From assembly GCA_947071955.1 (NCBI GenBank), contig CAMTGL010000139.1, forward strand, positions 1 to 5,599: a stretch of DNA of 5,599 nt, in the 5' to 3' direction. The notes under the pieces were generated by a model, which saw nothing but the letters and a program-made list of their open reading frames with translations, ran no database searches and was not told where the DNA came from. The translations under genes were made by a program, and so were the position numbers. Each line of letters begins with the position of its first letter. The first letter of the stretch is position 1. Shown here piece after piece: positions 1-5,599 of this stretch. The stretch comes from an uncultured Plesiomonas sp. (GTDB lineage: Bacteria > Pseudomonadota > Gammaproteobacteria > Enterobacterales > CAMTGL01).

Positions 1-783
1 GACCAGTACCGTGCTGAGCTTGACCCTGAGAAAACCGTGATGGATAACGTTGCGGAAGGGAAGCAAGAAGTCATGTTTGGCGGCAAACCGCGCCATATTC
101 TGGGCTATCTGCAAGATTTCCTGTTCCACCCACGCCGTGCGATGACACCGGTAAAAGCGCTGTCGGGTGGTGAGCGTAATCGCCTGTTATTGGCAAAATT
201 GCTGTTAAAGCCGAACAACCTGCTGATCCTCGATGAGCCAACCAACGATCTCGATATTGAAACGCTTGAGCTGCTCGAAGAGATCTTAGCTGATTATCCG
301 GGCACACTGCTGCTGGTCAGCCATGATCGTCAGTTTGTCGACAATACTGTCGGTAGTTGCTGGATGTTTGAAGGTGATGGTCATGTTGCCGAGTATGTGG
401 GTGGTTACCATGATGCACGTTTGCAGCAGGAAGCGACACATGCCACGCGCGCCACGCAGAAAGCTGCACCGGTAAAAGCAGCGTTTGCCGAACCGAAAAC
501 GGCAAATAGCAGTGATGCAGAGAGTGCCCAGCCTGCACGCCGTTCTGCCAGTGTACGCCTGAGCTACAAGCAGCAGCGTGAACTTGATGAACTGCCTGCC
601 CAGCTAGAGAAACACGAAGTTCGTATTGCTCAATTGCAAGCAATTATGAATAACCCCGACTTTTTCCTGAAATCACACGAAGAAACAACGCCTGTTTTAA
701 ATGAATTGGCTGAAGTAGAGCAAATGCTCGAAACAACATTTGAGCGTTGGGAAGAGTTGGAAAATCTAAAAAACAACGTTTAG
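1..783 (+). CDS. uup: ABC-F ATPase Uup, C-terminal part (5' end outside window)
   Basis: Uup is a cytosolic ABC-F protein with two ATPase domains and no membrane part. It binds ribosomes and branched DNA, and E. coli mutants show raised precise excision of transposons. The frame is open from base 1 and ends at TAG 781-783, giving 260 residues, roughly the last 40% of a protein of about 640. Fragment numbering: ABC signature LSGGE at 54-58, Walker B LLILDEP at 74-80, H-loop SHD at 107-109, all belonging to the second ATPase domain. An Ala-rich variable linker follows (about 140-185), then the Uup-type C-terminal coiled-coil domain from LSYK (187) to about 258, with the typical FERWEELE ending. 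Walker A lies upstream of the window. Strong resemblance to E. coli Uup separates it from EttA and YheS. In E. coli pqiABC follow directly; here a terminator and rmf do. Confidence 0.96.
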   Translation, partial: DQYRAELDPEKTVMDNVAEGKQEVMFGGKPRHILGYLQDFLFHPRRAMTPVKALSGGERNRLLLAKLLLKPNNLLILDEPTNDLDIETLELLEEILADYPGTLLLVSHDRQFVDNTVGSCWMFEGDGHVAEYVGGYHDARLQQEATHATRATQKAAPVKAAFAEPKTANSSDAESAQPARRSASVRLSYKQQRELDELPAQLEKHEVRIAQLQAIMNNPDFFLKSHEETTPVLNELAEVEQMLETTFERWEELENLKNNV

Positions 784-791
784 TAAAGGAT

Positions 792-814
792 AACCTACTG
801 AAATAGCGTAGGTT
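792..814 (+). other. small stem-loop just after uup stop
   Basis: AACCTAC (792-798) pairs perfectly with GTAGGTT (808-814) across a 9-base loop, starting nine bases after the uup stop codon. The following GTTTC is a poor U-tract, so on its own this is at best a weak terminator. It may instead protect the 3' end of the uup transcript, or act in tandem with the stronger structure downstream. Confidence 0.5.
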
Positions 815-832
815 GTTTCGCAAAACTGTCAT

Positions 833-880
833 AAGGCCATCATATTTACACTGTAAGGTGCAAGATATGATGGCCTTTTT
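833..880 (+). terminator. intrinsic terminator downstream of uup
   Basis: A perfect 13-bp inverted repeat, AAGGCCATCATAT (833-845) against ATATGATGGCCTT (865-877), is followed by a run of five T (876-880). The 19-base loop can fold further (TTAC 846-849 with GTAA 853-856). This is a strong rho-independent terminator for uup and separates it from rmf. It is read on the plus strand; the reverse strand lacks a good U-tract after the stem. Confidence 0.85.
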
Positions 881-894
881 GTATGTAATGAACC

Positions 895-910
895 TGAGTA
901 TTGCATCACA
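895..910 (+). promoter_or_regulatory. possible CRP half-site upstream of rmf
   Basis: TGAGT-N6-TCACA fits the CRP consensus TGTGA-N6-TCACA perfectly in the right half and at 3 of 5 positions in the left. It lies about 120 bases upstream of the rmf start. CRP control of rmf has been described in E. coli, which makes the match worth recording, but one good half-site is weak evidence. Confidence 0.2.
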
Positions 911-938
911 AAAATGACATTGGCCTGATTTTTGCGCG

Positions 939-967
939 TTGAATTTGCCCCATTATTGTCCGATTCT
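939..967 (+). promoter_or_regulatory. candidate rmf promoter
   Basis: TTGAAT (939-944) and GATTCT (962-967) are separated by 17 bases. The -35 box matches at 4 of 6 positions and the -10 at only 3 of 6. A start about seven bases further on would place the 5' end of the mRNA close to the hairpin at 974. In E. coli rmf expression rises with slow growth and depends on ppGpp, so a poor core promoter is not a contradiction. The assignment is inferred from spacing and position. Confidence 0.3.
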
Positions 968-973
968 TAATGG

Positions 974-994
974 TGAGGGGTGGATAACCTCTCA
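974..994 (+). promoter_or_regulatory. rmf 5' leader hairpin with possible alternative pairing
   Basis: TGAGGGGT (974-981) pairs with ACCTCTCA (987-994), 8 bp including one G-U, around the 5-base loop GGATA. The CCTC inside the right arm (988-991) could instead pair with GAGG at 997-1000, or with the rmf ribosome binding site GAGG at 1016-1019. The leader could therefore take competing folds. The structure is visible in the sequence; a role in mRNA stability or translation is inference. Confidence 0.45.
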
Positions 995-1015
995 TCGAGG
1001 CTTCCGTACCAACAC

Positions 1016-1020
1016 GAGGA
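1016..1020 (+). promoter_or_regulatory. ribosome binding site of rmf
   Basis: GAGGA ends 8 bases before the ATG at 1029. It fixes that ATG as the rmf start, in agreement with the MKRQKRDRLERA start of E. coli RMF, and argues against an upstream in-frame TTG at 939. Confidence 0.75.
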
Positions 1021-1028
1021 AAACCGGA

Positions 1029-1202
1029 ATGAAGAGACAAAAACGGGATCGTTTAGAACGTGCTCATTCACGTGGTTACTTTGCTGGATTAGAAGGGCGT
1101 TCGAAAGAGCTTTGTCCATATCAAACTCTTGATGCACGATCACATTGGCTGGGCGGTTGGCGCGAGGCTATCGATAACAGAACATCAAACGGCATGAAGT
1201 AA
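1029..1202 (+). CDS. rmf: ribosome modulation factor RMF
   Basis: RMF is a small basic protein made in stationary phase and slow growth. It binds the 30S subunit near the anti-Shine-Dalgarno end of 16S rRNA and drives 70S ribosomes into inactive 100S dimers together with HPF. The 57-residue product is collinear with the 55-residue E. coli protein. It has a basic start (MKRQKRDRLERA), the RGY-AG--GRSKE-CPYQTL core at about 15-34 and RS-WLGGWREA at 37-47. Only the C-terminal tail (after about residue 48) differs clearly. It is monocistronic: a terminator lies upstream at 833-880 and another downstream at 1379-1402. In E. coli fabA follows on the opposite strand; here a DUF2062 gene does. The start is set by the GAGGA site 8 bases upstream. 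Confidence 0.97.
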   Translation: MKRQKRDRLERAHSRGYFAGLEGRSKELCPYQTLDARSHWLGGWREAIDNRTSNGMK

Positions 1203-1299
1203 CTGTCGGTGTGCAGCCTGTATAACGAAAAGTAGACAGTATCGTTATTGGAAACCATTATACTTACGCTTGGCTCTGGTAGACACTCTACAATAGAAA

Positions 1300-1402
1300 C
1301 TACACATAAGCGTTACATATAAACGGCAAGAACAGCGTATAACATCACGCCATGTTCAGCGGGCTAGATAGAGATAACGGGCACTCACTGAGTGCCCTTT
1401 TT
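1300..1402 (+). ncRNA. possible small RNA or processed rmf 3' UTR
   Basis: A -10-like TACAAT (1289-1294) would give a start near 1300, and the RNA would end at the terminator, about 100 nt. The segment has a stem made of GAACAGCGT (1330-1338) with ACGC (1347-1350) and TGTTC (1353-1357), with a 2-base bulge and an 8-base loop. An unpaired linker and a GC-rich terminator with a U-tail follow, a layout seen in many Hfq-dependent sRNAs. There is no good -35 box at the right distance, so release from the rmf mRNA by cleavage is as likely as an own promoter. I do not recognise a known sRNA family. Confidence 0.25.
1379..1402 (+). terminator. intrinsic terminator of the rmf transcript
   Basis: GGGCACTC (1379-1386) and GAGTGCCC (1390-1397) form a perfect 8-bp GC-rich stem with the 3-base loop ACT, followed by TTTTT (1398-1402). 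It is a very strong plus-strand terminator lying 176 bases after the rmf stop. On the minus strand the stem is followed by CGTTATC, a poor tail, so it is probably not a good terminator for the facing gene. Confidence 0.92.
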
Positions 1403-1509
1403 GTTGCGTGAAGGAGAGGGCAGCTAACGTTTTGTTTTTTCTGCAACCGGCACGCTTCCTACAATAAAATATGTTGGGCAGATTTCCGTGCGGTGATAAA
1501 CCTGAAAGA

Positions 1510-2043
1510 CTATGGCGCAATATTTCGTATGGCAAGACGACGCTTTTTCCAGTTACGGGTAACCGTATAACGCCAGATCCCTCGGATAGAGAAATAGCCA
1601 ATGAATGCCGCAATAATGCCGCAGATAAAGCTGCCGAGTAAAAACGGGATAAACAGCGTATCAAACTGTGTCATCACCCACTCCATTGAGAAATGCAGCT
1701 TTCCCTCATAATGTGGTGTGCCTAAGACCCATGCGCCAACTTTATATGCGCAATAAAAAATAGGTGGCATGGTGATCGGGTTTGTCAGCCAGACTAATGC
1801 TACCGACAACGGCAAATTAACCCGCAATAAAATAGCACCACAGGCCGCCAATAACATCTGGCATGGCAAAGGAATGAATGCAACAAACAAACCGACAGCA
1901 AAAGCGCCGGAAGCAGATCGACGATTTAAATTCCACAAGTTGGCATGGTGTAACCAACGGCTGAGAATACTCAGGCTCTTATGAGCACGAATAGACTCCT
2001 GCGAGGGGAGATACTTTTGAATCAGCTGCTTTAACATGGTCAT
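1510..2043 (-). CDS. DUF2062 family inner-membrane protein
   Basis: The product has 177 residues from ATG 2043, or 175 from a second ATG at 2037. The second start has GGTG seven bases upstream, whereas the first has it only one base away, so 2037 may be the true start. A basic soluble N-terminus (1-45, ending NLWNLNRRS) precedes the DUF2062 core: a hydrophobic segment at about 46-74 with FIPLPCQM, then one at about 76-108 containing the family hallmark TNPITMPPIFY (87-97). A last membrane segment lies at about 130-152, and the tail is strongly basic (RNWKKRRLAIR). The family is of unknown function; I infer inner-membrane location from hydrophobicity alone. The gene is divergent from comEC with almost no gap, which implies shared or overlapping control regions. 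Family assignment is firm, role unknown. Confidence 0.9.
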   Translation of the reverse strand: MTMLKQLIQKYLPSQESIRAHKSLSILSRWLHHANLWNLNRRSASGAFAVGLFVAFIPLPCQMLLAACGAILLRVNLPLSVALVWLTNPITMPPIFYCAYKVGAWVLGTPHYEGKLHFSMEWVMTQFDTLFIPFLLGSFICGIIAAFIGYFSIRGIWRYTVTRNWKKRRLAIRNIAP

Positions 2044-2049
2044 ACACCG

Positions 2050-4434
2050 TTGAAACGATTTTTAATTGTAGACAGTGCCGCATTGGCAATCATTGTCGGT
2101 ATTGTACCGTTAATTTGGCTCACTGCATTACCCTCTTGGCTCGCGTTGGTAGGGATATTTCCCGTTCTTCTTTTATTGTTACTGGGACGAACCCCACTGC
2201 TCTTTAACCTACTAATTGTAGGGGTATCCTTTATAGTAGCAACCACAACGGCGCGTCAATTTCAGAGTGATATTACACAGATAAAATATGATGGCGGCTA
2301 TATTAGCATAACTGCGCAAATAGAAAGCCCTGAACTGTTTGGTATAGATAATAAACACATAGTGGCACGAGTAACCTCAATAGAAGGCAAACATCAGACG
2401 TTTTTAGCCCGCTTATCGTGGAAAAATGCACCGCCTTTGCTGGCCGGTGAACAGTGGCAATTTACGGCAAAATTATACCCGGTGTCAGCGCAAGTCAATC
2501 AGGGGGGATTTGATGCCCAACGCTGGATGATCTCAAACCATATACAGGCTACCGGCATCATTAAAATTGGTCATCAATTAGCCGGTGAGCCTTCGTTACG
2601 CCAGCGTTTAATGACGCACTCAATAAAACAGATGCAGAGGTTGCCCAATGCTGATGTGCTGGTGGCGTTAGCATTTGGTGAACGGGCTTTGATCAGTGAT
2701 ACTCGCTGGCAGATATTTCAGTACAGCGGTATTGCCCATTTAATGGCAATCTCTGGTTTGCACGTGATGTTTGCCGGTTTGTGCGGCTTTATGCTGATGC
2801 GTGTGGCGCAGTATCTATTGCCCGCACAGCGTATTAAACCGGCTATTCCTCTGTTAGCAATGGGGTTGGCAGCCGTTGTTTATGTGTGGATTGCTGGTTG
2901 GGCACTGCCCGCCGAACGTACATTACTGGCTATGTTGCTCGTAATGCTTGCCCGTTATGGCCAGTGGCAATTGCGGCCTGTCACACTGCTGCTCTGTGTT
3001 ATGGCGATGCTGTTGCTGTTAGACCCTCTGACCGTGTTATCAGACAGTTTCTGGCTCTCTTGTCTGGCGGTAACGGTGCTGATGATCTTGGGGCATTTTT
3101 TCCCGTTACCTGTGGTATTGCGCCGCCGTATCTGGTTACGAATTCCAGCCGAATGGGTACATGTTCAAATCGGGCTAACACTGCTGCTTGCTCCGGTACA
3201 GTTAGCCATGTTTCATGGTATCCCTTTGCACAGTTTTTTGGCTAACCTGATTGCCATTCCGCTGGTCACGTTTGTCACCGTTCCGCTGATTTTGGCCGCT
3301 CTGCTGCTGGCAGGCTTTCCTGATCTGGCCTCGGTTTTCTGGGCGCTGGCTGATGATACGATTACGCTGTTGTGGCAAGTCGTCACACCGCTTGCTACTC
3401 AATGGCACTGGCTCCCGCAGTGGAGTATTACACTCAGTATTATCCTCTTTATCGTACTCTTTTTATGGCGTTTACATCTGTACCGGACAATGCCCGTGTT
3501 TAGCCTAATGTTGCTGGGTGTGATCGCAGCACCGCTATTTATACCCTCACCGCGCTGGCGGGTTGATATGCTGGATATCGGCCAAGGGTTGGCGGTAGTG
3601 CTCAGCCGTAACGGGCATGCCATTGTGTATGATACTGGCAGCAGTTGGCAGGGCAGCAGTATGGCAAAAAGCCAGATATTGCCCTTTTTACATTGGCAAG
3701 GGTGGGTACTTGATGGTGTTATTCTTTCACACCAAGATAATGATCATGCCGGTGGGCTGGACGATCTGCTGCGTGCTTTCCCACGCGCTTGGGTGCGCAG
3801 TTCAGGCACAATTTATGCTGTCGAACCAAACAGCAAAAGCAATAAACATCATTTGGAGGATGCAAGCCAGCATCTGTCTCAAACCTCGGCCGTGCCGCTT
3901 ATTCGCAGTGGTAGTTGCCACAGAGGTAACCGCTGGACATGGCAGCAGCTCGGCATAGAAGCCGTTTGGCCACTCACTCAGGTGGAAAAAGCGGGTAATG
4001 CAGACTCTTGTACACTTTTAGTCACTGACGGTACCTTTCGCCTGTTACTGACCGGTGATATTGAAAAAGCAGGAGAGCAGGCGTTACTGAATTTGGGGGA
4101 TAATTTACAGGCCGATATAATGACCATTCCGCACCACGGCAGCCAGACATCATCAACCTCTACATTTTTACAGGCCGTGAATCCAGATTATGCACTGGTA
4201 TCTGCTGGGCGTTTTAATCAGTGGCACCATCCCCGCGCGAATATTATTGCCCGTTATCGCCAGCAGCAGATCAGTGTGCTCGATACCATCGAATCCGGAC
4301 AAATCACTGTTTTTTTCTATAATAAAAAATACCAGATAAAACGCTATCGGCAGGATATATCACCCACATGGTATCACCAGCAGTTTGGCTCTTTTGCAAA
4401 TAAACGCTCAAAAGACAAACAAACTGCCCGATAA
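2050..4434 (+). CDS. comEC: ComEC/Rec2 family DNA-uptake channel protein (YcaI)
   Basis: ComEC proteins form the inner-membrane channel that brings one DNA strand into the cytoplasm during transformation; a C-terminal metallo-beta-lactamase-like domain is thought to degrade the other. The 794-residue product has N-terminal membrane helices (about 10-70), a soluble DUF4131-type region with NQGGFDAQRW, and the Competence domain from about 195 to 495 with HLMAISGLH at 230-238. The nuclease-like domain (about 505-740) has MLDIGQG 507-513, YDTG 527-530, SHQDNDHAGG 560-569 (H561, D563, D565, H566), TGD 668-670 and PHHGS 694-698, so its metal ligands look intact. It is longer than E. coli YcaI (about 754), partly through some 29 extra residues near 585-622. 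The start is probably TTG 2050: TAA at 2032 closes the frame, no in-frame ATG intervenes, and no clear ribosome binding site is seen. msbA follows on the same strand. Confidence 0.93.
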   Translation: MKRFLIVDSAALAIIVGIVPLIWLTALPSWLALVGIFPVLLLLLLGRTPLLFNLLIVGVSFIVATTTARQFQSDITQIKYDGGYISITAQIESPELFGIDNKHIVARVTSIEGKHQTFLARLSWKNAPPLLAGEQWQFTAKLYPVSAQVNQGGFDAQRWMISNHIQATGIIKIGHQLAGEPSLRQRLMTHSIKQMQRLPNADVLVALAFGERALISDTRWQIFQYSGIAHLMAISGLHVMFAGLCGFMLMRVAQYLLPAQRIKPAIPLLAMGLAAVVYVWIAGWALPAERTLLAMLLVMLARYGQWQLRPVTLLLCVMAMLLLLDPLTVLSDSFWLSCLAVTVLMILGHFFPLPVVLRRRIWLRIPAEWVHVQIGLTLLLAPVQLAMFHGIPLHSFLANLIAIPLVTFVTVPLILAALLLAGFPDLASVFWALADDTITLLWQVVTPLATQWHWLPQWSITLSIILFIVLFLWRLHLYRTMPVFSLMLLGVIAAPLFIPSPRWRVDMLDIGQGLAVVLSRNGHAIVYDTGSSWQGSSMAKSQILPFLHWQGWVLDGVILSHQDNDHAGGLDDLLRAFPRAWVRSSGTIYAVEPNSKSNKHHLEDASQHLSQTSAVPLIRSGSCHRGNRWTWQQLGIEAVWPLTQVEKAGNADSCTLLVTDGTFRLLLTGDIEKAGEQALLNLGDNLQADIMTIPHHGSQTSSTSTFLQAVNPDYALVSAGRFNQWHHPRANIIARYRQQQISVLDTIESGQITVFFYNKKYQIKRYRQDISPTWYHQQFGSFANKRSKDKQTAR
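2065..2093 (-). promoter_or_regulatory. candidate promoter of DUF2062 gene, inside comEC
   Basis: Read on the minus strand, ATGATT (2093-2088) lies 17 bases before TACAAT (2070-2065). The -10 box matches at 5 of 6 positions and the -35 at 3 of 6. A start near 2058 would give a leader of about 15-20 bases. The site lies within the first codons of comEC, as it must, since only 6 bp separate the two genes. Confidence 0.35.
2658..2665 (+). other. Chi sequence (GCTGGTGG)
   Basis: An exact GCTGGTGG octamer, the E. coli RecBCD recombination hotspot, lies within comEC. It is the only one I found. It is also a chance product of the codons encoding VLVAL, so any function depends on strand orientation relative to replication. 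Confidence 0.4.
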
Positions 4435-4456
4435 TGACGCATATTACTGTGCGTTA
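4435..4456 (+). other. stem-loop just after comEC stop
   Basis: TGACGCA (4435-4441) pairs with TGCGTTA (4450-4456), 7 bp with one G-U, around an 8-base loop. It starts immediately after the comEC TAA. No U-tract follows, so it is unlikely to be an efficient terminator and read-through from comEC into msbA remains possible. Confidence 0.4.
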
Positions 4457-4500
4457 AGACAATGAAGTGGGCATCTCCGCGCTGGATAAACATGTTCAAT

Positions 4501-4530
4501 TTGGCTGACTCCGTGCAAACAGAGTAGAAT
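4501..4530 (+). promoter_or_regulatory. candidate msbA promoter
   Basis: TTGGCT (4501-4506) and TAGAAT (4525-4530) are 18 bases apart, matching the sigma-70 boxes at 4 of 6 and 5 of 6 positions. A start near 4537 would leave a leader of about 24 bases before the msbA ATG. This would let the essential msbA gene be expressed independently of comEC. Confidence 0.5.
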
Positions 4531-4560
4531 AGCGTTAATTGTAATAAGTAGGCTAAATAC

Positions 4561-5599
4561 ATGCTGAATGATAAAGACCTAACAACGTGGCAAACATTTC
4601 GCCGCCTCTGGCCGATGATTAAACCTTTCCGTTTAGGTTTGATTGTGGCGGCCATTGCGCTGATTATTAACGCCGGTACTGATACGGCGATGATATCGCT
4701 ACTCAAACCGTTGTTGGATGATGGCTTTGGCAATGCCGATACCAGTTTCCTTAAAATTATGCCTTTTGCGCTGTTTGGCTTGATGCTGCTGCGCGGAATG
4801 ACCAGTTTTGTCTCGAATTATGGCCTGTCGTGGGTATCGGGCAAAGTGGTTATGCACATGCGCCAGCGGTTGTTTAAGCACATGATGCATATGCCGGTCT
4901 CATTTTTTGATAAGCAATCAACCGGAACATTGCTCTCGCGTATTACCTATGACTCTGAGCAAGTTGCCTCCTCATCATCGGGTGCATTGATTACGGTGGT
5001 GCGTGAAGGTGCGTATATCATCGGCTTGTTGGGAATGATGTTTTACAACAGCTGGCAGCTTTCAGTGATCCTAGTGGTTGTTGGGCCGATTGTGGCGATG
5101 GCGATTCGGGTGGTATCACGCCGTTTTCGTAAACTCAGTAAAGATATGCAAAATACCATGGGGCATGTTACCGCCTCGGCTGAGCAGATGCTAAAAGGCC
5201 ACAAAGTGGTACTGAGTTTTGGTGGCCAAGCGGTAGAGGGTGAGCGTTTTGACGAAGTCAGTAACCGCATGCGCCAGCAATCGATGAAAATGGTCACTGC
5301 TACCTCAATTTCAGACCCGCTGGTGCAGATTATTGCCTCAAGCGCCTTGTGTATGGTGCTCTATGTCGCCTCAATGCCAGATGTTATGGCCACATTGAGT
5401 GCCGGTACTATTACCGTGGTGTTCTCTTCGATGATGGCCATGCTGCGCCCACTTAAATCACTGACGAACGTGAATGCGCAGTTCCAGCGCGGGATGGCTG
5501 CTTGCCAGACCCTGTTTACCATTTTGGACATGCAGCCTGAAAACGATCAGGGTACACGCAGTGTTGAGCGTGCGAAGGGTGATATCTGTAACTTATACA
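4561..5599 (+). CDS. msbA: lipid A-core flippase MsbA, N-terminal part (3' end outside window)
   Basis: MsbA is the essential homodimeric ABC exporter that flips lipid A-core across the inner membrane, using ATP, before the Lpt machinery takes LPS outward. The reading frame starts at ATG 4561 with AGG 8 bases upstream and is open to the window edge (346 codons of about 582). It begins MLNDKDLTTWQTFRRLWP, as in E. coli apart from scattered changes. The six-helix membrane domain is covered, with the highly conserved stretch MPVSFFDKQSTG...YDSEQV at 111-134, the coupling region around GHVTASAEQMLKGHK and FQRGMAACQTLF at about 308-319. The ATPase domain, with Walker A, lies beyond the edge. Codons 343-346 read CNLY where family members have EFRN-like residues, so the last 14 bases are probably not genuine msbA. 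lpxK would be expected downstream. Confidence 0.96.
   Translation, partial: MLNDKDLTTWQTFRRLWPMIKPFRLGLIVAAIALIINAGTDTAMISLLKPLLDDGFGNADTSFLKIMPFALFGLMLLRGMTSFVSNYGLSWVSGKVVMHMRQRLFKHMMHMPVSFFDKQSTGTLLSRITYDSEQVASSSSGALITVVREGAYIIGLLGMMFYNSWQLSVILVVVGPIVAMAIRVVSRRFRKLSKDMQNTMGHVTASAEQMLKGHKVVLSFGGQAVEGERFDEVSNRMRQQSMKMVTATSISDPLVQIIASSALCMVLYVASMPDVMATLSAGTITVVFSSMMAMLRPLKSLTNVNAQFQRGMAACQTLFTILDMQPENDQGTRSVERAKGDICNLY
5586..5599 (+). other. Tn5 mosaic-end-like sequence at window edge (likely adaptor remnant)
   Basis: CTGTAACTTATACA matches the first 14 bases of the Tn5/Nextera mosaic end, CTGTCTCTTATACA, at 12 positions; only the AA at 5590-5591 differs. It begins just where MsbA similarity ends, after GDI at codons 340-342. 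The natural Tn5 outside end (CTGACTCTTATACA) fits slightly less well, at 11 of 14. The simplest reading is an untrimmed library adaptor at a contig end. Confidence 0.6.

Larger units (their letters stand above)
1203..1509. other. gene-free region between rmf and DUF2062 gene
   Basis: These 307 bases separate two convergent genes. I see no credible coding sequence. The left half carries inverted repeats: ACTGTC 1202-1207 with GACAGT 1235-1240, ATAACGA 1222-1228 with TCGTTAT 1242-1248, and a 9-bp stem at 1330-1357. It ends in the terminator at 1379-1402. The right part (1403-1509) holds a T-rich patch (1428-1440) and nothing else recognisable. No clear terminator for the minus-strand DUF2062 gene was found. 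No tRNA or REP-type element is visible. Confidence 0.6.

Noticed and set aside
867..917. A 16-codon open frame starting ATGATG with AAGGTG upstream
   Set aside because: It overlaps the right arm of the uup terminator, is very short, and has no recognisable product; the start is explained by the inverted repeat.
788..990. The 9-mer GGATAACCT repeated at 788-796 and 982-990
   Set aside because: Repeats of nine bases are expected many times by chance in a 5.6-kb window; the two copies lie in unrelated hairpins.
939..1028. A 30-residue N-terminal extension of RMF from TTG 939
   Set aside because: The ATG at 1029 has a well-placed GAGGA and matches the known RMF N-terminus; the extension has no family similarity and overlaps the likely promoter and leader hairpin.
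1356..1664. A 102-codon minus-strand open frame
   Set aside because: It overlaps the DUF2062 gene in another frame and looks like its shadow; it has no family features and runs through the rmf terminator.
2886..3245. A 119-codon plus-strand open frame inside comEC
   Set aside because: It lies wholly within the Competence domain of comEC in another frame, and its sequence shows no family resemblance.
3637..3660. Direct repeat GGCAGCAGT at 3637-3645 and 3652-3660
   Set aside because: It falls inside comEC and reflects a GSS-W-QGSS peptide; too short and isolated to indicate a mobile element or a repeat array.

Overview
The window is a chromosomal fragment of an enterobacterium (order Enterobacterales). 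Uup, RMF, ComEC/YcaI and MsbA are all close to their E. coli counterparts as I remember them, but not identical. A DUF2062 gene beside comEC, which E. coli lacks at that place as far as I recall, and the AT-leaning gaps point away from Escherichia, perhaps towards Yersinia/Serratia/Budvicia-like lineages. The genus is inference only. The genes are housekeeping ones; I see no CRISPR array, prophage, toxin system, insertion sequence or tRNA.

Layout: (1) 1-783, the C-terminal 260 residues of the ABC-F ATPase Uup, read in from the left edge. (2) 784-1028, a gap holding a small hairpin, a strong intrinsic terminator (833-880) and the promoter and leader of rmf, which carries an 8-bp hairpin upstream of the ribosome binding site. 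(3) 1029-1202, rmf, the stationary-phase ribosome hibernation factor. (4) 1203-1509, a long rmf 3' region with two stem-loops, the second a textbook terminator (1379-1402); it might yield a small RNA. (5) 1510-2043 on the minus strand, a small DUF2062 membrane protein. (6) 2050-4434, comEC/ycaI (DNA-uptake channel family), divergent from the DUF2062 gene with only 6 bp between start codons and probably starting at TTG. (7) 4435-4560, a gap with a plausible msbA promoter. (8) 4561 to the right edge, the first 342 or so residues of MsbA, the essential lipid A-core flippase.

Two things deserve checking. The last 14 bases (5586-5599) match 12 of 14 positions of the Tn5/Nextera mosaic end exactly where MsbA homology stops, so the edge is probably a sequencing adaptor remnant. 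The gene order also joins two loci, uup/rmf and comEC/msbA, that lie tens of kb apart in E. coli, with pqiABC, fabA and ihfB absent: either a rearrangement or an assembly join.

Functionally there is no single pathway. Uup and RMF act on ribosomes, while DUF2062, ComEC and MsbA are inner-membrane proteins. The comEC-msbA neighbourhood is ancestral in the order and normally continues into lpxK.
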